Source: Bacillota bacterium (lineage in GTDB: Bacteria > Bacillota > DTU025). From it: DNA of 10,102 nt. Position numbers and translations under genes: made by a program. Each line of letters opens with the position of its first letter. Positions within the stretch are counted from its first letter, which is position 1. Below, piece after piece: positions 6,439-10,102 of this stretch. The DNA is taken from the NCBI GenBank assembly GCA_012842765.1, contig DUWJ01000385.1, positions 1 to 10,102 of the forward strand. Reading direction: 5' to 3'. The notes beneath the pieces were generated by a model. It worked only from the letters and a program-made list of their open reading frames with translations. It was not told the DNA's origin and searched no databases.

Positions 6439-7926
6439 CTATCCTAAAGTCGCCAGTTTCATGATCTTCTCCTGAGTCGCCTCTTCGCGGTCGAGTATTC
6501 CCGTCAATCTGCCCTCGCGCATCACAGCAATCCTATCGCTCATTGCCAACACTTCCGGCAGATCCGACGAGACCATGATGATCGCCTTCCCCTGCCCCGC
6601 CAGTTCATTGATGAACTCATATATCTCCACCTTGGATCCAACATCAATGCCGCGGGTGGGCTCGTCCAAGATGATTATCTTGGCATCACGACAAAACCAC
6701 CTGGCCAAAAGGACCTTTTGCTGGTTTCCGCCACTCAGTGATCGAGTGACAGTATCTATTGAAGGCGCTTTGATGTTGAACATGGAGAAAAGCTCTTCGG
6801 ATCTACTTCTTTCTGCCTGATGGTCAATGACTGAATTTCTGGAGAACTGATCCATAGATGCGAGGGTGATGTTCTGATAGATGGGAAAACTGAGGATTGC
6901 GCCCAGGTTCTTTCGGTCTTCAGTGAGAAAGGCTATTCCATTCTGAACAGCCAGTTTCGGCGAACTGACCTTTGCTTCCTTGCCATCGACATACACACGT
7001 CCCGAAACATCTCCGTCAGCCCCGTAAATCGCCCGCATGAGCTCGGTCCTTCCTGAGCCGATCAATCCGGAGAAGCCCAAGACTTCTCCCTCATGAACTG
7101 AGAATGATATGTCATGCAGCACGTTCTTCCTGCTCAAGTTCTCTACCCTAAGGGCCTCCTTGCCCTTCTTTGCAACGCATTTCGGGAAGAACTGTGTGAT
7201 CTCTCTCCCAACCATCATCTGTATGAGATCATCTGTATCAGCTTCTTTGATGTCCCGAGTTCCTATATATTGCCCATCCCTGAGAACGGTGACTCTATCG
7301 CCGATCTCCTTCACTTCATTAAGCCTGTGAGAGATGTATATTATCGAAACATTTTCCTCGCTGAGAAGCCGTATCTGCCTGAACAGCTCACCAATTTCCT
7401 TTTCGGTCAGCGACGCTGTCGGCTCATCCATGATAATGATCCTCGAATCCGCCGATATCGCGCGAGCAATCTCCACCATCTGCTTTTGCGCTGTAGTAAG
7501 TCTCCGCGCCTTTTGCGTGGGTGATATGTTCGCATTCAGCTTTTTCAATGCCTTGGCGGCTTCAGAGTTCATCTTCTCCCAGTCGATATGTTTAGGCCAG
7601 CCCTTGAGGTGTTCCCGGTTTATGAAGATATTCTCGGCCACCGTAAGATCTGGGATCATGTTGAGCTCCTGGTATATCATGCTTATTCCCAGTTTGGAAG
7701 CATCGTTAGTGGATGAGTAATCCACCTTTTGTCCACCCAATATTATCTCGCCCGCATCCTTCCGATAGACTCCCGCGAGGATCTTGACAAGAGTGGACTT
7801 TCCAGCTCCGTTTTCGCCCAAAAGCACGTGCACCTCTCCTGGTTTCACCTTTAAGGTCACATCTGATAGGGCTTGGACACCAGGGAATCTCTTGTCTATG
7901 TGGTTCATCTCTAACATGTATTCCAT
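6439..7926 (-). CDS. sugar ABC transporter ATP-binding protein, two fused ATPase domains (RbsA/MglA type)
   Basis: Energy-coupling subunit of the importer, 495 aa, the usual length for RbsA/MglA/XylG-type double ATPases. Domain 1 has Walker A GENGAGKS (37-44), a degenerate signature LTTAQKQM (143-150) and Walker [11 protein letters not shown] (163-172). Domain 2 has the degenerate Walker [10 protein letters not shown] (287-295) typical of this family, signature LSGGNQQK (397-404) and Walker [13 protein letters not shown] (417-428). ATP hydrolysis is expected mainly in domain 1, as in relatives. The ATG start has GAGGG 7 nt upstream. It follows the BtpA/SgcQ gene after 101 nt and precedes the permease gene, the normal order of a ribose-type importer, although here the kinase and SgcQ genes come first. 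It ends with TAG. Confidence 0.95.
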   Translation of the reverse strand: MEYMLEMNHIDKRFPGVQALSDVTLKVKPGEVHVLLGENGAGKSTLVKILAGVYRKDAGEIILGGQKVDYSSTNDASKLGISMIYQELNMIPDLTVAENIFINREHLKGWPKHIDWEKMNSEAAKALKKLNANISPTQKARRLTTAQKQMVEIARAISADSRIIIMDEPTASLTEKEIGELFRQIRLLSEENVSIIYISHRLNEVKEIGDRVTVLRDGQYIGTRDIKEADTDDLIQMMVGREITQFFPKCVAKKGKEALRVENLSRKNVLHDISFSVHEGEVLGFSGLIGSGRTELMRAIYGADGDVSGRVYVDGKEAKVSSPKLAVQNGIAFLTEDRKNLGAILSFPIYQNITLASMDQFSRNSVIDHQAERSRSEELFSMFNIKAPSIDTVTRSLSGGNQQKVLLARWFCRDAKIIILDEPTRGIDVGSKVEIYEFINELAGQGKAIIMVSSDLPEVLAMSDRIAVMREGRLTGILDREEATQEKIMKLATLG

Positions 7927-8027
7927 TTACTTTCCCTCGTTTTTCGGTTTGGTGACAAGACATTTGCTGAATATGGAGATCTTCATCTCGTGCACCCATC
8001 CCTCAAAATGATCGTGGCCCATATTGA

Positions 8028-8861
8028 TCAACGAAACTTGCTTACTTTATCGACCAATTCCTTGACGCGATCCACCTGAACACGGCCCCACCAAACACCG
8101 TTCTCCTTCAGGCTAGTACCGACGATAGCACCGTCTACGAGCGGCATAATGTCCTCGGCATTCTCCACACAAAGACCGCTTCCTGTTATCACAGGAAGGC
8201 TGGTTCCCGCCCGAACCGCTTCGATCTTCTCGAGAGGCGCAGCCGATCCAGTTTTGGTGCCTGTAACGATGATCACGTCAGCGTCGTAGTATTCCGCGTC
8301 CCAGGCCTGGTCCGAAATGGAACGATCTGCAACCAACGCATGCGCGCCATGCTTCACATTCACATCTGCAAGTATCTTGACGTTCTCTGCGCCGATATTC
8401 TTTCTATAGCGGAGGATGTTCCCACTGTCCCCTTCGATTATCCCAGAGTTGGACACATAAGCATTTACCCACTCATTGACGCGGATGAACGCCGCTCCGG
8501 AAGCTTTTGCTACGGCCATAGCCGGTATGGCAGCGTTCCAATTGAGAATGACCCCGAAAGGTATCTCTATTGCATCACGCACAGCACAAGCTACTGCAGT
8601 CATCGTTGCTACGGTCTCAAACCCAACATCTCCGGGAGCCAAGAAAGGGTAATCTCCCGAATTCTCAAGGATTATCCCGTCGATCCCTCCTTCTTCGTAT
8701 GCTAGCGCTTCCTCTACAGCATGGTTGATTGCAACCGCGAGATCTTCACCTTTGTATCTAGGAGAACCGGGAAAAGGTAAACAATGAATAGTGCCTATCA
8801 ATGGTTTGGGACGCTCAAATATCTCTGATAGTGCATTAGCCTTTGGCGGCACAGCGCTCAT
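8028..8861 (-). CDS. BtpA/SgcQ-family TIM-barrel protein
   Basis: A 277-aa member of the BtpA/SgcQ family, predicted (beta/alpha)8 barrel. Landmarks are GTIHCLPFPGSP (23-34), EEGGIDGIILEN, IPFGVILNWN, AAFIRVNEW, VKILADVNVKHG, VIIVTGTKTG and PVITGSGLCVENAEDI. BtpA was named from cyanobacterial photosystem I biogenesis, but nothing here suggests photosynthesis. SgcQ of the E. coli sgc operon, next to sugar transport and epimerase genes, is the better analogue. An enzyme role on a phosphorylated sugar is inferred; no reaction is established to my knowledge. The ATG at 8861 is chosen, with AAAGG 12 nt upstream; a GTG at 8870 adds three residues but lies too close to that ribosome binding site. 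It begins 29 nt after the kinase stop, so the two are tightly cotranscribed. Confidence 0.9.
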   Translation of the reverse strand: MSAVPPKANALSEIFERPKPLIGTIHCLPFPGSPRYKGEDLAVAINHAVEEALAYEEGGIDGIILENSGDYPFLAPGDVGFETVATMTAVACAVRDAIEIPFGVILNWNAAIPAMAVAKASGAAFIRVNEWVNAYVSNSGIIEGDSGNILRYRKNIGAENVKILADVNVKHGAHALVADRSISDQAWDAEYYDADVIIVTGTKTGSAAPLEKIEAVRAGTSLPVITGSGLCVENAEDIMPLVDGAIVGTSLKENGVWWGRVQVDRVKELVDKVSKFR

Positions 8862-8890
8862 GCGGACCACATACCTTTCATCGATCAGTG

Positions 8891-9808
8891 TTATCTGTTA
8901 CATGTTTTGCTATCAAAAAAGGACCTTGTGACGGCCTCTGTCGGCAATCCTGTTCTCGCCCCTACATGTTGAATCGACAGTGCTGCTGCGGCATTTGCAT
9001 AATTGACAGCCTTCACAAGGTCCCAACCTTTAACTAAACCCGACAAAAATACTGCATTGAAGCAATCCCCGGCACCTGTGGTGTCAACTACCGGTACCTT
9101 GAAGGCAGGGACATGAAGATGGTCATCCCCTGAAAAAACATCTACCCCGTCTGCGCCACTTGTTATGACCACAATTTGAGGGCCATAGTCCAGCAAGGTC
9201 TTAGCGCCCTTACAGATGTCCTCGCATCTGACTAAAGCCTTCAACCCTGCTTCGTTCAGAGAAACGATATGCAGTTTCCTCAGGACATCTTCCCAAAAAT
9301 CCAACCCACCACTATCGGCAGTAGGTTCAATATCGATGGATACTCTCACGTCATTGTTTACGCTTGATGCGACGAATTTGGCAAGCTCAAGATCGAGGGA
9401 AGTCAAGTGCACATAGCGTGCATTGTTGAGGTAGTCCACATCGACATCCTCAATAGAGGGGACAAGCAGTGGGGTTTCAACAACAACCAACGCTTTCTCC
9501 CCTGTTGAGTCCAACTGGATAACGCCGAAATATGTAGGCTCACCTTCCTTGACTACTAGTCCGCCCTGATCCACACCAAATTCCGCCAGACCGCGGATGG
9601 CAATACGGCCAAAGTCGTCGTCACCAACTGTTGTGACTATCCCGGTCTTGGCTCCAAACCTAGAAGCCGCACAGCAGAAATTGGCGATTATGCCGCCGGG
9701 ATATTTGCCCAGCAATTCGCCCCTTACCTTTTCATCATGCCCAGGCAAGTGGTCTACCTTGATAATCAAATCGACACTTGCATCGCCGACACCAATGATA
9801 TCCAACAT
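8891..9808 (-). CDS. PfkB-family (ribokinase-like) carbohydrate kinase
   Basis: ATP-dependent sugar kinase of the ribokinase superfamily, 305 aa. It begins LDIIGVGDASVDLIIKVDHLP, with the substrate-facing PGGIIANFCCAASRFGA (37-53; family usual GGxxxNxAxxxARLG), TTVGDDDFG (59-67), SLNEAG (183-188) and the C-terminal DTTGAGDCFNAVFLSG (242-257), whose Asp248 is the catalytic base. All key residues are intact. The two cysteines after the asparagine are unusual for ribokinase, so the substrate need not be ribose (inference). The ATG at 9808 has GAGGGG 6-7 nt upstream. It is the first gene of the cluster, 68 nt downstream of the nearest 12-bp repeat of the operator candidate, and it is 29 nt from the SgcQ-like gene. 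It probably commits the imported sugar to the pathway by phosphorylation. Confidence 0.94.
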   Translation of the reverse strand: MLDIIGVGDASVDLIIKVDHLPGHDEKVRGELLGKYPGGIIANFCCAASRFGAKTGIVTTVGDDDFGRIAIRGLAEFGVDQGGLVVKEGEPTYFGVIQLDSTGEKALVVVETPLLVPSIEDVDVDYLNNARYVHLTSLDLELAKFVASSVNNDVRVSIDIEPTADSGGLDFWEDVLRKLHIVSLNEAGLKALVRCEDICKGAKTLLDYGPQIVVITSGADGVDVFSGDDHLHVPAFKVPVVDTTGAGDCFNAVFLSGLVKGWDLVKAVNYANAAAALSIQHVGARTGLPTEAVTRSFFDSKTCNR

Positions 9809-9875
9809 TTTGTGCCCCTCTTGATAAGTATTTGTAGTTGCGCTTCATTTGCACCTTCGTGCGGTTCTAGTTCTT

Positions 9876-9907
9876 GGCGCACATTTGTGCCCATAGGCGC
9901 ACATTTG
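9876..9907. promoter_or_regulatory. two exact 12-bp direct repeats, 20-bp period (operator candidate)
   Basis: GGCGCACATTTG occurs at 9876-9887 and again at 9896-9907, exactly 20 bp apart, so a protein would meet both on one face of the helix. The left copy extends into the palindrome GCACA-TT-TGTGC (9879-9890). A degenerate third copy with GCGC and CATTTG lies at 9840-9851. The position 68-100 bp upstream of the first gene suits a regulator binding site, most simply the SorC-family protein encoded downstream. That link is inference. Confidence 0.55.
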
Positions 9908-9922
9908 ATTCTTGCTAGATTG

Positions 9923-10008
9923 TTTCGCCACGAACCGCAATACTCCTTCTCCGTTTCAAAAAGATTCTTTGTTTGTTGTACAAGAAAGCGGAGCTTTTTG
10001 TGGCGAAA
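9923..10008. repeat. 9-bp inverted repeat TTTCGCCAC ... GTGGCGAAA
   Basis: TTTCGCCAC at 9923-9931 and GTGGCGAAA at 10000-10008 are perfect inverted copies separated by 68 nt, in the far-upstream region of the operon. It could be a widely spaced pair of protein half-sites or coincidence. Their orientation and spacing give no terminator-like structure. Confidence 0.25.
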
Positions 10009-10102
10009 ATCCTTGGGCAACGTTGAATTTAGGACCATGCCCGGGGCTTACGGACAGTTTTGGAAGAGGTTGAATATGATTTGCGGGGGGTATCGAGGTG
10101 GC

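Larger units (their letters stand above)
9809..10102 (-). promoter_or_regulatory. upstream regulatory region of the operon
   Basis: A 294-nt region without a convincing gene on either strand. On the minus strand it contains the direct-repeat operator candidate (9876-9907), a short GCAC-CTTC-GTGC dyad (9851-9862), a degenerate repeat copy (9840-9851) and a 9-bp inverted repeat (9923-9931 with 10000-10008). A weak promoter is possible (TTGCGG at 9940-9935, 17-nt spacer, TAGCAA), which would put the transcription start at the direct repeats, but neither hexamer is good. A minus-strand frame (10038-9766) overlapping the kinase start has no good ribosome binding site and no recognisable protein features. 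Confidence 0.55.

Noticed and set aside
9985..9999. Plus-strand terminator AAAGC-GGA-GCTTTTT
   Set aside because: Stem of only 5 mostly A-T pairs with a 3-nt loop and no plus-strand gene upstream.
9766..10038. 90-aa minus-strand frame upstream of the kinase
   Set aside because: Overlaps the kinase start in another frame, covers the direct repeats, lacks a ribosome binding site and shows no family features.
1..10102. CRISPR arrays, tRNA or rRNA genes, insertion sequences
   Set aside because: No regularly spaced repeats, cloverleaf-like sequence, transposase or terminal inverted repeats seen.

Overview
The window carries one long, single-direction gene cluster on the minus strand (read from right to left). 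It looks like a catabolic operon for an unidentified sugar or sugar derivative. Mid-range G+C, strong AGGAGG-type ribosome binding sites, several TTG and GTG starts and a SorC-family regulator fit a Bacillota-like (Clostridia-type) or related anaerobic bacterium. This is inference from style, not a taxonomic identification.

Layout in transcription order. The right end (9809-10102) is a non-coding upstream region with two exact 12-bp direct repeats exactly 20 bp apart, a good candidate operator. Then come a PfkB-family sugar kinase (9808-8891), a BtpA/SgcQ-family TIM-barrel protein (8861-8028), and a ribose-type ABC importer: two-domain ATPase (7926-6439), permease (6366-5404) and periplasmic-type sugar-binding protein (5307-4351). 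The binding-protein gene carries an in-frame TAG at codon 94. A perfect 12-bp-stem hairpin (4295-4325) follows it. Next are a ureidoglycolate-lyase (AllA)-like cupin (4246-3749) and a small protein of unknown function (3707-3396). A 250-nt gap with operator-like inverted repeats precedes a SorC-family regulator (3145-2153). Last are an FSA/TalC-type transaldolase (2048-1404) and an NAD(P)-type malic enzyme (from 1180, running off the left edge about 393 codons in).

How the genes may work together (inference): the binding protein, permease and ATPase import a ribose-like substrate. The PfkB kinase phosphorylates it. The BtpA/SgcQ protein, the AllA-like protein and the small protein would rearrange or open the product, and the transaldolase-like protein would perform an aldol cleavage or transfer. 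The SorC protein would sense a phosphorylated intermediate and control the operon. Malic enzyme would use or generate pyruvate downstream. The kinase + SgcQ + RbsABC + AllA-like + FSA-like combination matches no standard ribose, xylose, fucose or allantoin operon that I know, so the substrate is open. The main anomalies are the TAG in the binding-protein gene, a transaldolase lacking the family's usual active-site Asp, and a 49-codon in-frame coding-like stretch after the transaldolase stop.
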